Assembly (NCBI GenBank): GCA_026707585.1
Contig: JAPOWQ010000057.1
Coordinates: forward strand, 1 to 64,000
Direction of reading: 5' to 3'
Length of the DNA: 64,000 bases
Source of the DNA: Chloroflexota bacterium
Lineage (GTDB): Bacteria > Chloroflexota > UBA11872
Made by a program: the position numbers and the translations under genes. Each line of letters starts with the position of its first letter. The stretch's first letter is position 1. This document shows, piece by piece, positions 24,886 through 33,987 of the stretch. The notes under the pieces are model-generated. The model was given only the letters and a program-made list of their open reading frames with translations, did not search any database and had not been told where the DNA came from.

Positions 24886-26777
24886 GCGTTGAAGTTTCCG
24901 CGCGCCCAAACGCGCTGGCCAACGCTATCGAACGGGCGCGCCGTCACCTCTTCGACCTGCAAGACTCCGAGGGTTGGTGGAAGGGCGAGCTGGAAAGCAA
25001 CGTCACCATCGAGGCCGAGGACCTGTTCCTGCGGCGCTACCTGGGCATCCTGGATGCCGGCACGACCGAGCGAACCGCCCGCTGGATTCGGTCGCGTCGC
25101 CAGCCGGATGGGACCTGGGCCAACTTTCACGGCGGTCCGCCCGACCTGCACACCACTACCGAGGCCTACGTAGCGCTGCGGCTGGCCGGCGACCAGCCCG
25201 ACGACGCGCCCATGCGGCAGACCGCCGCCTGGATCCGGGAGCAGGGCGGCGTGGAGGCGACCCGTACCTTCACCCGCTTCTGGTTTGCGCTCAACGGCTG
25301 GTGGTCCTGGGACGACGTACCGGCCATGCCGCCGGAAGTCATGCTGCTGCCGGTCTGGTGGCCACTGAATATTTACGACTTCGCCTGCTGGGCGCGCCAG
25401 ACCTACGTGGCGTTGACGATTGTCCGCTCCCACGAGCCCGTGTGCCCCGCCCCGTTTCCCATCGACGAACTACTGACGCATAGCACGCCGCCGATGGACC
25501 AATCGATCCTGACCTGGACGGGGATCTTCAACCAGGTCGACCGATTGCTCCGCTGGTACCAGAAGCGCCCGATTGGCTGGTTGCGCCAAGCGGCGCTGAG
25601 CCGCGCCGAAGCCTGGATCGTGCGGCGACAGGAGCGTGATGGATCCTGGGGCGGCATCCAGCCGGCGTGGGTCAACTCGATCATTGCGCTGACGCTGCGC
25701 GGCTATCCGCTGGACCACCCGATGATCGCGCGGGCCCTGGATGGCCTTGATACGTTCACCATTGACGATGGGCATACGCGTCGCCTGGAAGCCTGCCAGT
25801 CACCAGTGTGGGACACCGCGATGGCCATCGAGGCGCTCACCGACTCCGGCACACCCGGCGACGATGCCCGCCTCATTCAAGCGGCGGACTGGCTGCTGGA
25901 CCAGGAAGTCCGCGTGAAAGGCGACTGGAGCGTCCGGCGGCCCCACCTCGCGCCCGCAGGCTGGGCCTTCGAGTTCGCCAACGACAACTATCCCGACGTC
26001 GACGACACCGCCGAAGTCGGGCTGGCGCTGCGGCGGGTCGACCATCCGGATCCCGCCCGTGTCGACGCCGCGCTGGTCCGCGCACGGGGATGGCTGGAAG
26101 GCATGCAATCGCGCAACGGCGGCTGGGGCGCGTTCGACGCCGATAACACCAATACGCTGTGCCGCCAGCCGTCGTTCCGCGACTTCGGCGAAGTCATCGA
26201 CCCGCCGGCGGCGGACGTGTCCGCACGTGCGCTGCACTTCCTGGCGCAGGAAGACGCCCTGGACACGGAAACGGGGCGACGAGGGCTGGCCTGGGTGCGA
26301 GCCGAGCAGGAAACGGACGGCTCGTGGTTCGGCCGCTGGGGCGCCAACCACATCTACGGGATTAGCGTCGTAGTTCCGGCACTGATTGCCGCCGGTACAT
26401 CAGTCAAAGATCCCGCGCTCCGTCGAGCCGTGGCCTGGCTGGAAACCCACCAGAACGCTGACGGCGGCTGGGGCGAGGACCTGCGCTCCTACGACGACCC
26501 CGCCTGGATCGGTCGCGGCGCCAGCACCGCCTCCCAAACGGCCTGGGCCTTGCTGGCCCTGCTGGAGGCGGACGACCAATCGCCGGCCATCCAACCCGGC
26601 ATCGAGTACCTGGTCCACACCCAACGCGAAGACGGCAACTGGAACGAAGACCTCTACACCGGCACCGGCTTTCCGGGCGCCTTCTACATCAACTATCACC
26701 TCTATCGGCTGCTGTTTCCATTGATGGCGCTCGGGCGGTATGCCAGGAACGTGGGGCGGGACGAGGACGGCATCTGA
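24882..26777 (+). CDS. shc: Squalene-hopene cyclase
   Basis: 631 aa, full length for bacterial SHC. The catalytic DxDD motif is DVDD at residues 372-375 in NYPDVDDTAEVG. QW repeats are spread through the protein (for example QPDGTWANFHG near 74-84, QERDGSWGGIQ near 250-260, QSRNGGWGAF, QETDGSWFGRW, QNADGGWGEDL). It cyclises squalene to hopene/hopanol, is monotopic in the inner membrane, and overlaps hpnE by ATGA at 24882-24885. The cyclase closes the hpnCDE run; a toxin-antitoxin block separates it from hpnH. Confidence 0.97.
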   Translation: MSVEVSARPNALANAIERARRHLFDLQDSEGWWKGELESNVTIEAEDLFLRRYLGILDAGTTERTARWIRSRRQPDGTWANFHGGPPDLHTTTEAYVALRLAGDQPDDAPMRQTAAWIREQGGVEATRTFTRFWFALNGWWSWDDVPAMPPEVMLLPVWWPLNIYDFACWARQTYVALTIVRSHEPVCPAPFPIDELLTHSTPPMDQSILTWTGIFNQVDRLLRWYQKRPIGWLRQAALSRAEAWIVRRQERDGSWGGIQPAWVNSIIALTLRGYPLDHPMIARALDGLDTFTIDDGHTRRLEACQSPVWDTAMAIEALTDSGTPGDDARLIQAADWLLDQEVRVKGDWSVRRPHLAPAGWAFEFANDNYPDVDDTAEVGLALRRVDHPDPARVDAALVRARGWLEGMQSRNGGWGAFDADNTNTLCRQPSFRDFGEVIDPPAADVSARALHFLAQEDALDTETGRRGLAWVRAEQETDGSWFGRWGANHIYGISVVVPALIAAGTSVKDPALRRAVAWLETHQNADGGWGEDLRSYDDPAWIGRGASTASQTAWALLALLEADDQSPAIQPGIEYLVHTQREDGNWNEDLYTGTGFPGAFYINYHLYRLLFPLMALGRYARNVGRDEDGI

Positions 26778-26847
26778 AAGCGTCACCGCGCCGGAGACCC
26801 AGTCCAGAGATCTAGTTGGCGTAGCGAAGCGCCCGTAAGCTCGTGCC

Positions 26848-27138
26848 ATGAGCAACGTTCAATCCCTGCACACTCGGTGGCTCCGCGATCCGGCCTATCG
26901 AGAGGCCTATGCTGAACTCGCGCCAGGATTCCGGCTTGCCCGTGCCCTGATCGAGGCACGTACCAACGCCGGACTCACGCAGGCGCAGATGGCCAAACGC
27001 ATGCAGACCACGCAGTCGGTCGTGGCTCGTCTCGAGAGCGGGCGCGCACACCCATCCACCCGCACGCTCGAGAGGTTCGCCCGAGCCGCCGGAACGCGAC
27101 TCAAGATCAGCTTCGAGCCGATCAAGGAGATGGCCTAA
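26848..27138 (+). CDS. XRE-family HTH protein (antitoxin-like)
   Basis: 96 aa. A single helix-turn-helix fills the centre: RTNAGLTQAQMAKRMQTTQS then VARLESGRAHPSTRTLERFARAAGTRLKISFEP, the pattern of HigA-type antitoxins and small XRE regulators. The N-terminal DPAYREAYAEL segment is also common in such antitoxins. No RelE/HigB toxin gene precedes it (the previous gene is shc), so it may act alone or on the following MazEF-like pair, 38 bases downstream. Confidence 0.82.
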   Translation: MSNVQSLHTRWLRDPAYREAYAELAPGFRLARALIEARTNAGLTQAQMAKRMQTTQSVVARLESGRAHPSTRTLERFARAAGTRLKISFEPIKEMA

Positions 27139-27155
27139 TCGAGACGTGTGTGGAT

Positions 27156-27176
27156 TACCGTGGTATAATTCCGGTA
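27156..27176 (+). promoter_or_regulatory. mazE promoter with overlapping palindromic operator, likely leaderless
   Basis: TATAAT at 27164-27169 is preceded by TG one base upstream (extended -10). The inverted repeat TACCG (27156-27160) / CGGTA (27172-27176) frames it symmetrically with an 11-base centre, as an autorepressor operator would. The mazE ATG at 27176 is only 7 bases after the -10, so the transcript would begin at or next to the start codon (leaderless). Confidence 0.6.
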
Positions 27177-27412
27177 TGAAAACTGCAATTTCGATTCCTG
27201 ACGATCTGTTCCAGGCCGCCGACGAGTTGGCGAATGAGCTGGGCGTAACTCGCAGCAAGCTCTACGCCACCGCCGTTTCCGATTACCTCGCGCGGCGCCG
27301 CGACGAACACATCACGGCGCTGCTGGACGAGGTCTATCGTGAGCAGCCGAGTCAGCTGGCGCCCGAACTGCGCCGCATACAAGGGCGTAGTCTCGCGGCT
27401 GACGAGTGGTAG
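27176..27412 (+). CDS. MazE-like ribbon-helix-helix antitoxin
   Basis: 78 aa. The N-terminus MKTAISIPDDLFQAADELANELG is the beta strand plus first helix of a ribbon-helix-helix DNA-binding fold, followed by the conserved VTRSKLYATAVSDYLARR helix. The C-terminal tail would wrap the toxin. The stop overlaps the MazF-like start by 7 bases, the usual antitoxin-first order. The start at 27176 was picked because it gives the RHH strand and sits at the promoter's likely transcription start. Confidence 0.88.
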   Translation: MKTAISIPDDLFQAADELANELGVTRSKLYATAVSDYLARRRDEHITALLDEVYREQPSQLAPELRRIQGRSLAADEW

Positions 27413-27750
27413 TTGAGCGGAGCGACATCTGGTGGGCAGAACTGAACGAGCCGCGAGGATCCGAGCCTGGGTTTCGACGTCCCGTGCTCATCGTGCAGGC
27501 GGAGGCATTCAACCGTAGCCGGCTTCGAACGGTTCTGGGGCTGGCGCTGACTACAAACCTGCGCCTCGCTGCCGCACCCGGGAATGTCCTGCTTTCGGCG
27601 TCGGATTCCGGACTGCCTCGACCTTCCGTGGTCAACGTGACGCAACTGATGACCGTGGACCGCGCCTTTCTCTCGGAATTCGTTGGTCGGGTGCCACCCC
27701 GACTGATGGCGCGTATTGATGACGGCCTGCGTCTGGTTCTCGGTCTGTAA
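27406..27750 (+). CDS. MazF/PemK-family endoribonuclease toxin
   Basis: 114 aa with GTG start. MazF core features: RSDIWWAELNEPRGSEPGFRRP at the N-terminus in the family's style (D-I-W-x-A, then G-S-E-x-G-x-x-R-P-V-L-I-V), a central LALTTNLRLAA strand and the SVVNVTQLMTVDRAFL segment (usual V-x-x-x-Q-L-x-x-I-D-K). It is a single-strand-specific mRNA interferase, neutralised by the upstream RHH protein. Genes overlap, supporting one cassette. Confidence 0.92.
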   Translation: MVVERSDIWWAELNEPRGSEPGFRRPVLIVQAEAFNRSRLRTVLGLALTTNLRLAAAPGNVLLSASDSGLPRPSVVNVTQLMTVDRAFLSEFVGRVPPRLMARIDDGLRLVLGL

Positions 27751-27817
27751 GTCTCTGGACGCCCGCGTGCTCCCGTCGTAGGTTTGGCAGCCACCTCTCG
27801 AAGGTGAACGGTTTTTC

Positions 27818-28828
27818 ATGGGCGTTCCGCTGCGTCAGAGCCTGGCGGTGGGGTGGTACCTGTTCCGTCAGCGGCTGCAGGGGCGGGACAAGTTCCCGCT
27901 CATCGTCGAACTCGAGCCGCTCTACGCCTGCAACCTGGCCTGCGAGGGCTGCGGCAAGATTCAGCACCCCACCGAGACGTTGCGGCGTCGCATGCCGGTG
28001 GAGCAGGCGGTGGCCGCGATCGAGGAGAGCGGCGCGCCAATGGTCTCCGTCGCCGGCGGCGAACCGCTGATTCACCCCGAGATCGACCGCATCGCCGAGG
28101 AACTGGTGCGCCGGCGCAAGTTCGTGTACCTGTGCACCAACGCCATCATGCTGGAGCAGAAACTGCACCTGTTCACGCCCTCGCCCTACTTTGCGTTCGC
28201 CATTCACCTGGACGGTCTGAAAGCACGACACGACCAGTCCGTGGCTCGCGAGGGTGTGTTCGACGTGGCCGTCGCTGCCATCAAGGCGGCCCAGAAGGCC
28301 GGCTTCCGCGTCACCACCAACACCACCTTCTTCACCCACGATTCGGCTCAGGACGTGCGGGCCGTGCTGGACTTCCTGAACGACGAGTTGGAAGTCGACA
28401 GCATGATGATCTCGCCGGGCTACGCCTATGAGAAGGCGCCCGACCAGGACCACTTCCTGCCCGTGGATCGCACCCGCGCCGTCTTCAGCGAGGCCTTTGC
28501 CGACGGGCGGCGCGATCGCTGGCGCCTGAACCACAGCCCGCTGTTCCTGGATTTCCTCGAAGGCAAGGTCGACTACCAGTGCACCGCCTGGGGAATCCCC
28601 AGCTACTCCATCTTCGGCTGGCAACGCCCCTGCTACCTGATGGCCGACGGCTACGCCACGTCCTACGCCGAGCTGCTGGAATCCACGGACTGGAATGCCT
28701 ACGGCCGCGGCAAGGATCCGCGCTGCGCCAACTGCATGGCGCACTGCGGGTACGAGCCGACGGCGGTGCTGGACACGGCGTCGTCGGCCAGGGAATCGGT
28801 TCGCGCCCTCACCAGTGCGCTGCGCTAG
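27818..28828 (+). CDS. hpnH: HpnH, radical SAM adenosylhopane synthase
   Basis: 336 aa. The radical SAM cluster motif CxxxCxxC is CNLACEGC (Cys38, 42, 45), followed by the HpnH-typical GKIQHP and VSVAGGEPLIHPEI. A C-terminal Cys group (RCANCMAHCGYEP) is also as in HpnH. It joins a 5'-deoxyadenosyl radical to hopene at C-22/30, the first step to extended C35 hopanoids. hpnG and the later tailoring genes are not in this window. It lies about 1 kb after shc, beyond the toxin-antitoxin genes. Confidence 0.95.
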   Translation: MGVPLRQSLAVGWYLFRQRLQGRDKFPLIVELEPLYACNLACEGCGKIQHPTETLRRRMPVEQAVAAIEESGAPMVSVAGGEPLIHPEIDRIAEELVRRRKFVYLCTNAIMLEQKLHLFTPSPYFAFAIHLDGLKARHDQSVAREGVFDVAVAAIKAAQKAGFRVTTNTTFFTHDSAQDVRAVLDFLNDELEVDSMMISPGYAYEKAPDQDHFLPVDRTRAVFSEAFADGRRDRWRLNHSPLFLDFLEGKVDYQCTAWGIPSYSIFGWQRPCYLMADGYATSYAELLESTDWNAYGRGKDPRCANCMAHCGYEPTAVLDTASSARESVRALTSALR

Positions 28829-28837
28829 GGCGCGAGC

Positions 28838-29590
28838 CTAGCCAAACCAACGCTCCAGCCGGCCGTACAGGCCTGGGACCGTGGCCTGCAGCCAGATTGG
28901 AATCCGTAGCCAGCCCGGAATCACGACGTCCGCCTGGTCGCGGGCAATGGCGCGAACGATGGCCTGCGCCACGCGCTCCGGCGGCAACGGCCGCGGCCAG
29001 CCCCGGTCGTAGGCCGCGCCGCGTCGCTCGAAGAACGACGTCTGAACCACGCCCGGGAGGACGACGGTCACTCCCACGCCCGTCTTCGCCAGCTCCGCAT
29101 TCAGGGCGCGGCTAAAGACTGCCAGCGCGCCCTTGGTCGCGCTGTAGACCGTCTCGTTCGGCACGCCCAGACGGCCGGCAATCGAGGCCACATTTACCAC
29201 CCGCCCGTGCCCGCGTTGCACCAGACCGGGCAGCACCGCTTTCGTTAGCGCAATCGGCGCACGCACGTTCACATCCAGCAGCCGGTCGATGTCCTCCGCG
29301 CCGTGCTCCGCCAGCGGCCCGTAGCGCCCGGATCCGGCGCAGTTGACCAGGATTTCGACCGGCGGCAGGTCGGGCAGCGAATTTTCCACGAATCGCTCAA
29401 GCTCGTCTGCGGATTCGAGGTCGACCTTCAGAACGGTTGCGCCGGTGGCCGCCGCGAGCGAGCGAAGGGCCGGCACATCCCGGCCAAGCCCGACGATCTG
29501 GGCGCCGGACTCAGCCAGCGCGATGGCGACGGCGCGTCCGATCCCGCTGCTGGCACCCGTAACGAGGGCTGTGGAACCGGCGATATCCAT
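28838..29590 (-). CDS. Short-chain dehydrogenase/reductase
   Basis: 250 aa classical SDR. NAD(P) motif TGASSGIG (11-18), NCAGSG, catalytic Ser136 (NVASIAG) and Tyr149/Lys153 (VYSATKGAL) are all in place. Later residues PGVVQTSF fit the post-catalytic loop. The C-terminal hydrophobic stretch (WLRIPIWLQATVPGLYGRL) resembles membrane-associated SDRs acting on lipids. Convergent with hpnH and divergent from dxs, it could act on a lipid or isoprenoid; the substrate is unknown. Confidence 0.92.
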   Translation of the reverse strand: MDIAGSTALVTGASSGIGRAVAIALAESGAQIVGLGRDVPALRSLAAATGATVLKVDLESADELERFVENSLPDLPPVEILVNCAGSGRYGPLAEHGAEDIDRLLDVNVRAPIALTKAVLPGLVQRGHGRVVNVASIAGRLGVPNETVYSATKGALAVFSRALNAELAKTGVGVTVVLPGVVQTSFFERRGAAYDRGWPRPLPPERVAQAIVRAIARDQADVVIPGWLRIPIWLQATVPGLYGRLERWFG

Positions 29591-29706
29591 GCCAGATATA
29601 CGTCAGGTAGCTCGTGGAACGGGGACGCAAGTATTGCGCGAATCACCGTTCAACGGGCAGTATCGATCAACGCCCACGGATCGGGTGTTTGCAAAGGGGG
29701 AGTGTG

Positions 29707-31572
29707 GTGGACCGCATACTTGATCGGATTGCGGATCCATCGGATCTGCGTGCAATGACGGACGCGGAGCTCGACCGCCTGGCCGAAGAGATTCGCCAGG
29801 TCATCATCGATACGGTCGACGCTAACGGCGGCCACCTGGCCAGCAATCTCGGCGTGGTCGAGATCACCCTGGCGCTGCACCGCGCGCTCGAAAGTCCCAA
29901 GGACAAGATCGTCTGGGACACGAGCAATCAGACCTATCCGCACAAGCTGGTGACGGGCCGCGCCACGGATTTCCCAACGCTGCGCCAGCCCGGTGGCTTG
30001 TCGGGCTTCGCGGCGCGCGAAGAGAGCCCGCACGACGTGATGGGGGCCGGGCATGCCGGCACGGGCGTCTCGGCGGGTGTCGGGATTGCCGTCGCCGCCC
30101 AGCTTCGAGACGAAGCGTCGGCCACCGTCGCCGTCATCGGCGACGGGTCCTTTACATCGGGCGTGGTCTTTGAAGCCCTCAACCAGGCCGGCGACCTAGA
30201 GTTGCCGTTTGTCGTGCTGCTGAACGACAACGGCATGTCGATCTCGCCCAACGTCGGGGCGCTGAGCCGCAACATGGGTCGTGGACGCGACACCTGGCAG
30301 CCGGGAGACCTCGAGGCCCAGGCACGCTTTACCGCGACCCAAATGGCTACCCAGCCGACCGAACCCTACGCCGACGCGGCCGACTTCTGCGCGGCGTTCG
30401 GGTTCGAATACGTCGGACCGGTGGACGGCCATGACCGACCGGAGCTCGAGAAGGTGATTTGCGCCGCCGTCGAACGCCGGCGTCCCGTGCTGATCCACGC
30501 CTTTACGCGCAAGGGCAAGGGTCTGCCGGCGGCCGAAGACGATCCGGTAACGCTGCACCAACCCGGCACCGCGCAGGCCGTTGGGGCCGCCAACGCCACG
30601 AGCTACAGCAAGGTGTTGGCCCGAACGCTGACCGACCTGGCCCACGAGGACGACCGCATCGTGACCATCAGCGCGGCCATGTGCGAGGGCACCGCGCTGG
30701 CCGACATGCAGCGCGAGTTGCCGGAGCGGGTCTTCGACGTTGGTATCGCCGAGGGCCACGCCGTGGCCATGGCCGCCGGGCTGGCCACGCAGGGGCTGCG
30801 GCCCGTGGTCTGCATTTACAGCACGTTCCTGCAGCGGGCTTTCGACCAGATCGTGCATGACGTGGCCATCCAGAACCTGCCGGTGATCCTGGGCGTGGAC
30901 CGCGCGGGAATCGTGGGCGACGACGGTCGTACGCACCACGGGGTGCTTGACCTGGCGTATCTGCGCGCGATCCCAAACTTCGTGGTCGCGGCACCCAGGG
31001 ACGAGGATGAGTTGCGCCACCTCTTCCGCACGGCGCTGGATAGCGACCGACCGTTTGCGATCCGCTATTCGCGCGGCTCAGGCGTCGGCGTTCCGCTCCA
31101 GGGGCCGCCCCGCGTGCTGCCGATCGGCCGGGCCGAAATGCTGCGCGACGGCTCCGACGTCGCTCTGCTGGCCGTTGGCTGGGGTGTCGCGCCGGCCATG
31201 GAAGCCGCCGAGCGTCTCGAGCGGCTGGGCGTCCAGGCCGCGGTCGTCAATGCCCGCTTCGTGAAGCCGCTGGACCGGGAGTTGATCTGTGAGCTTGCCG
31301 CGCGCACCCGGTGCGTCATCACGGTCGAGGATCACAACCTGATGGGCGGCTTCGGGAGCGCCGTCGTGGAGCTGCTGGCCGACAACGACCTGGGCGACGT
31401 CCAGGTGCGCCGGGTCGCCATGCCCGACATGTTCCATGAACACGGACCCGCCGACAGCATTCGAGCCGCGCACGGCCTCAGCGCGTCAGGCATTGTCGAC
31501 GCGGCCTGCGCCCTCACCGACCACGCGGTCGCGGTTCGCATCGACGCGGGACGACTGATCGTCGGATCCTGA
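29707..31572 (+). CDS. dxs: 1-deoxy-D-xylulose-5-phosphate synthase
   Basis: 621 aa, typical length. It condenses pyruvate and glyceraldehyde 3-phosphate with thiamine diphosphate in the first MEP-pathway step, feeding the hopanoid genes beside it. Visible: GHLASNLGVVEITLALH, the ThDP motif GDGSFTSGVVFEALNQAG...LLNDNGMSIS, the transketolase central DVGIAEGHAVAMAAGLA with its catalytic Glu, and the C-terminal HNLMGGFGSAVVELL. GGGGGA at 29696-29701 is best spaced for the GTG at 29707; a GTG at 29704 is the alternative. The 5' region to 29614 is open but unconserved. Confidence 0.96.
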   Translation: MDRILDRIADPSDLRAMTDAELDRLAEEIRQVIIDTVDANGGHLASNLGVVEITLALHRALESPKDKIVWDTSNQTYPHKLVTGRATDFPTLRQPGGLSGFAAREESPHDVMGAGHAGTGVSAGVGIAVAAQLRDEASATVAVIGDGSFTSGVVFEALNQAGDLELPFVVLLNDNGMSISPNVGALSRNMGRGRDTWQPGDLEAQARFTATQMATQPTEPYADAADFCAAFGFEYVGPVDGHDRPELEKVICAAVERRRPVLIHAFTRKGKGLPAAEDDPVTLHQPGTAQAVGAANATSYSKVLARTLTDLAHEDDRIVTISAAMCEGTALADMQRELPERVFDVGIAEGHAVAMAAGLATQGLRPVVCIYSTFLQRAFDQIVHDVAIQNLPVILGVDRAGIVGDDGRTHHGVLDLAYLRAIPNFVVAAPRDEDELRHLFRTALDSDRPFAIRYSRGSGVGVPLQGPPRVLPIGRAEMLRDGSDVALLAVGWGVAPAMEAAERLERLGVQAAVVNARFVKPLDRELICELAARTRCVITVEDHNLMGGFGSAVVELLADNDLGDVQVRRVAMPDMFHEHGPADSIRAAHGLSASGIVDAACALTDHAVAVRIDAGRLIVGS

Positions 31573-31582
31573 GGCGGGACCG

Positions 31583-32629
31583 CTGAGCACCCGGCCGCCG
31601 GCGACGCTTCCGGCACCAGCGGTTCTCGACCGCTATCGCGAGCGTATCGACGCGGAACTCCATCGCGCCGTCCAGGGGCCTGACCTGCCCTTGTACACCA
31701 TGGCGCGCTATCAGCTCGGCCAGGTCAACGCTGACGGATCGCCCGCCACCACCAACCGAGGCAAGGCCGTCCGCCCCACGCTCTGCCTGCTGATGTGCGA
31801 GGCGCTGGGCGGCGACCTGGAGGCGGCGCTCCCAGCGGCAGCCGGACTGGAACTCCTGCATAACTTCACGTTGGTCCATGACGACGTGATGGATGACGAT
31901 GAGACGCGCCGGCACCGCCCCACTGTTTGGGTGGTCTGGGGACGCGCCCAGGCCATCGATGCCGGCGACCTGCTGCACGTGCTGGCGACGCTCAGTGTGC
32001 TGCGGAGCGGAGGTAACGGTGCCTCAGACACGCTGGCCAAGAACGCCGCCGAAGTGGTGACGGAGGGATGCCGCCGGGTAACCGAAGGTCAGCACCTGGA
32101 CATCGCGTTCGAGACCGCCCCGAACGTCAGCGTGGCCGAATACCTGGACATGATTGCCCGCAAGTCGGCGGCATTGCTCGCGGTGGCCTTCGAGCTCGGC
32201 GCCATCTTTGCCGGCAACGACCCGGCCACGCGCGCCGCCTGCCGCGCCTACGGCCGGGAACTGGGCATCGTCTTCCAGATTCGCGACGACGTGCTGGGTA
32301 TCTGGGGCGATCCCGCGGTGACCGGGAAGCCGGTCGGCGCCGACATCCGGAAGCGGAAGAAGACCCTCCCCGTTATCCACGCGCTGGAGACTGCGGACAG
32401 TTCGGACCGGGCACGCCTGCGCGCCATGTTCAGCGACGGCAGCGTGCCGCCCGACGTCGTACCAACCATGACGATTCTGGACCGGGCCGGGTCTCGACGC
32501 TTCACTGAGGAACAGATTCGCAACCACGCAAAGCTGGCCAGCCAGGCGCTGGCGCGGCTTCCCGTTAACGCCTGGGGTCGCCGCAACCTGGAGGCGGTGG
32601 CAACCTACATCGCCACCCGCGACCGCTAG
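31583..32629 (+). CDS. Polyprenyl diphosphate synthase (isoprenyl transferase, farnesyl/geranylgeranyl type)
   Basis: About 348 aa if it begins at CTG 31583, or 312 aa from TTG 31691. Motifs are the first Asp-rich DDVMDDDETRR, preceded by ELLHNFTLVH, and the second QIRDDVLGIWGD, plus the KRKKTLPVIHA chain. It extends allylic diphosphates with isopentenyl diphosphate made by the MEP pathway. The 36 codons before the TTG are in frame without a stop, read like the family's usual N-terminus (VLDRYRERIDAELHRAV), and begin 11 bases after the dxs stop, with GAGG at 31571-31574 well placed for CTG. Homologous N-termini make the longer form likely; the exact chain length of the product is not readable. 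Confidence 0.9.
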   Translation: MSTRPPATLPAPAVLDRYRERIDAELHRAVQGPDLPLYTMARYQLGQVNADGSPATTNRGKAVRPTLCLLMCEALGGDLEAALPAAAGLELLHNFTLVHDDVMDDDETRRHRPTVWVVWGRAQAIDAGDLLHVLATLSVLRSGGNGASDTLAKNAAEVVTEGCRRVTEGQHLDIAFETAPNVSVAEYLDMIARKSAALLAVAFELGAIFAGNDPATRAACRAYGRELGIVFQIRDDVLGIWGDPAVTGKPVGADIRKRKKTLPVIHALETADSSDRARLRAMFSDGSVPPDVVPTMTILDRAGSRRFTEEQIRNHAKLASQALARLPVNAWGRRNLEAVATYIATRDR

Positions 32630-32664
32630 GTCAACGGCCGGCCGCACGGTCGGGGCCAGTGGCC

Positions 32665-33987
32665 CTAGTAGCGCGCCGCCCCCGCGGCCAACGGCGTTGG
32701 CGTCTTCTGCGACGCTTCCTCGTACAGTTGCATCAGCGCGGCGGCCAGCGTCGCCGAGTCGTGGTGGCGCGGATCATTGTGGTCAACCACATCGGCCATA
32801 ACAGCCTGCACGCCCGTTTCCAGCAGCTCGACCTGTACCGCCGGGTCGCACTCCACCACTCGCGACCCGCTGCCTGGCTGTATGCCCAGGTTGGTGTTGT
32901 TGTTGACCAGCGTGAATTGAAAGAGGCCCGGCCCAACGCTTGAGGAAAGCGATGTTACGTGGTCGGCCAGGCTGTAGCCGTCGGTTTCTCCCGGTTCGGT
33001 GGCGACGTTGCAGACGTACACCTTCACCGCGTTTGAGGCGCGCACGGCGGTCGCGATGTCGCCGACGAGCAGATTCGGCAGCACGCTGGTATGCACACTG
33101 CCTGGCCCCAGCACAATCATGTCGGCGGCGAGCAGCTCCTTAACCGCTTCGTCGTTGGCGGCCACGTACCGCGGCTCGATCAGGACCCGGCGAATGGGCT
33201 TGCCTGCGGAGCGGATGCGCGATTCGCCGCGCACGATGGACCCATCGGTCATCTGCGCCGCCAAGCGCACATCGGTCAGGGTGGACGGCAAGATGCGCCC
33301 GCGCACCCGCAAGACTTCGCTCAGGTCATTGACCCCGCGCTCGAAGTTGCCCTGGTTCAGGTCGGCCATGGCGGCAATGAGCAAGTTGCCCAGGCTGTGC
33401 CCCTGCAAGCCCTGACCGCGGCTGAAGCGGTATTCCATGACGTCCTGCATGAGCGACTCGGAGTCGGCTAGCGCGGCCAGGCACTGGCGAATGTCGCCGG
33501 GCGGCATCAGGCCCAACTCCTCGCGCAGGCGGCCAGAGCTCCCACCGTCGTCCGCCACCGTGACCACAGCCGTAATGTTGTTGGTGAATTCCTTCAAGCC
33601 GCGCAGAAGCACGCCCAAACCCGTGCCGCCGCCAATGGCCACAATGCGCGGTCCGCGCTGCAAGCGCCGATTCTGGTAGAGGATTTCCGCCAGATTGTCG
33701 CGCGGGTCCACCACCACGGACAGGACGCTGCGCCCAAGCAGAAATGCCCCCGAGGCGGCAATCAGCAGGCCCAGCCCGCCAACGGTCAGCTCGCGCACCG
33801 GGTGCGCCAGAAACTGCAGCGTCAGGTAATAGACAACCGTCCCGGCCGGCCCGGGAATATCGATCGTGCGGTAAACGAAGGCCAGGAACATGGCCATCGC
33901 CAATGCCAGGACAACGGTGCCCAGGAAAATGAGCAGCAGGTAGCGCTTGACGCCGATCCCAAGTGTCAGCCAGCGACGGGAGCGCAT
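32665..33987 (-). CDS. yvcK: YvcK/CofD-like UDP-GlcNAc-binding protein (gluconeogenesis factor) with N-terminal membrane domain
   Basis: 440 aa. Two transmembrane helices in the first 90 residues precede the YvcK domain: IVAIGGGTGLGVLLRGLKE, VTVADDGGSSGRLR, PPGDIRQCLAAL, the EYRFSRGQGLQGHSLGNLL block and IVLGPGSVHTSVLPNLLV. YvcK proteins bind UDP-sugars and are needed for cell shape and growth on gluconeogenic carbon sources. The membrane-anchored form is known from several Gram-positive-like lineages, including Chloroflexota. Divergent from the Cof-type gene. Confidence 0.93.
   Translation of the reverse strand: MRSRRWLTLGIGVKRYLLLIFLGTVVLALAMAMFLAFVYRTIDIPGPAGTVVYYLTLQFLAHPVRELTVGGLGLLIAASGAFLLGRSVLSVVVDPRDNLAEILYQNRRLQRGPRIVAIGGGTGLGVLLRGLKEFTNNITAVVTVADDGGSSGRLREELGLMPPGDIRQCLAALADSESLMQDVMEYRFSRGQGLQGHSLGNLLIAAMADLNQGNFERGVNDLSEVLRVRGRILPSTLTDVRLAAQMTDGSIVRGESRIRSAGKPIRRVLIEPRYVAANDEAVKELLAADMIVLGPGSVHTSVLPNLLVGDIATAVRASNAVKVYVCNVATEPGETDGYSLADHVTSLSSSVGPGLFQFTLVNNNTNLGIQPGSGSRVVECDPAVQVELLETGVQAVMADVVDHNDPRHHDSATLAAALMQLYEEASQKTPTPLAAGAARY

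Noticed and set aside
31691-31699. TTGTACACC in the polyprenyl synthase gene as a third XRE operator
   Set aside because: One mismatch, inside coding sequence, no promoter around it.
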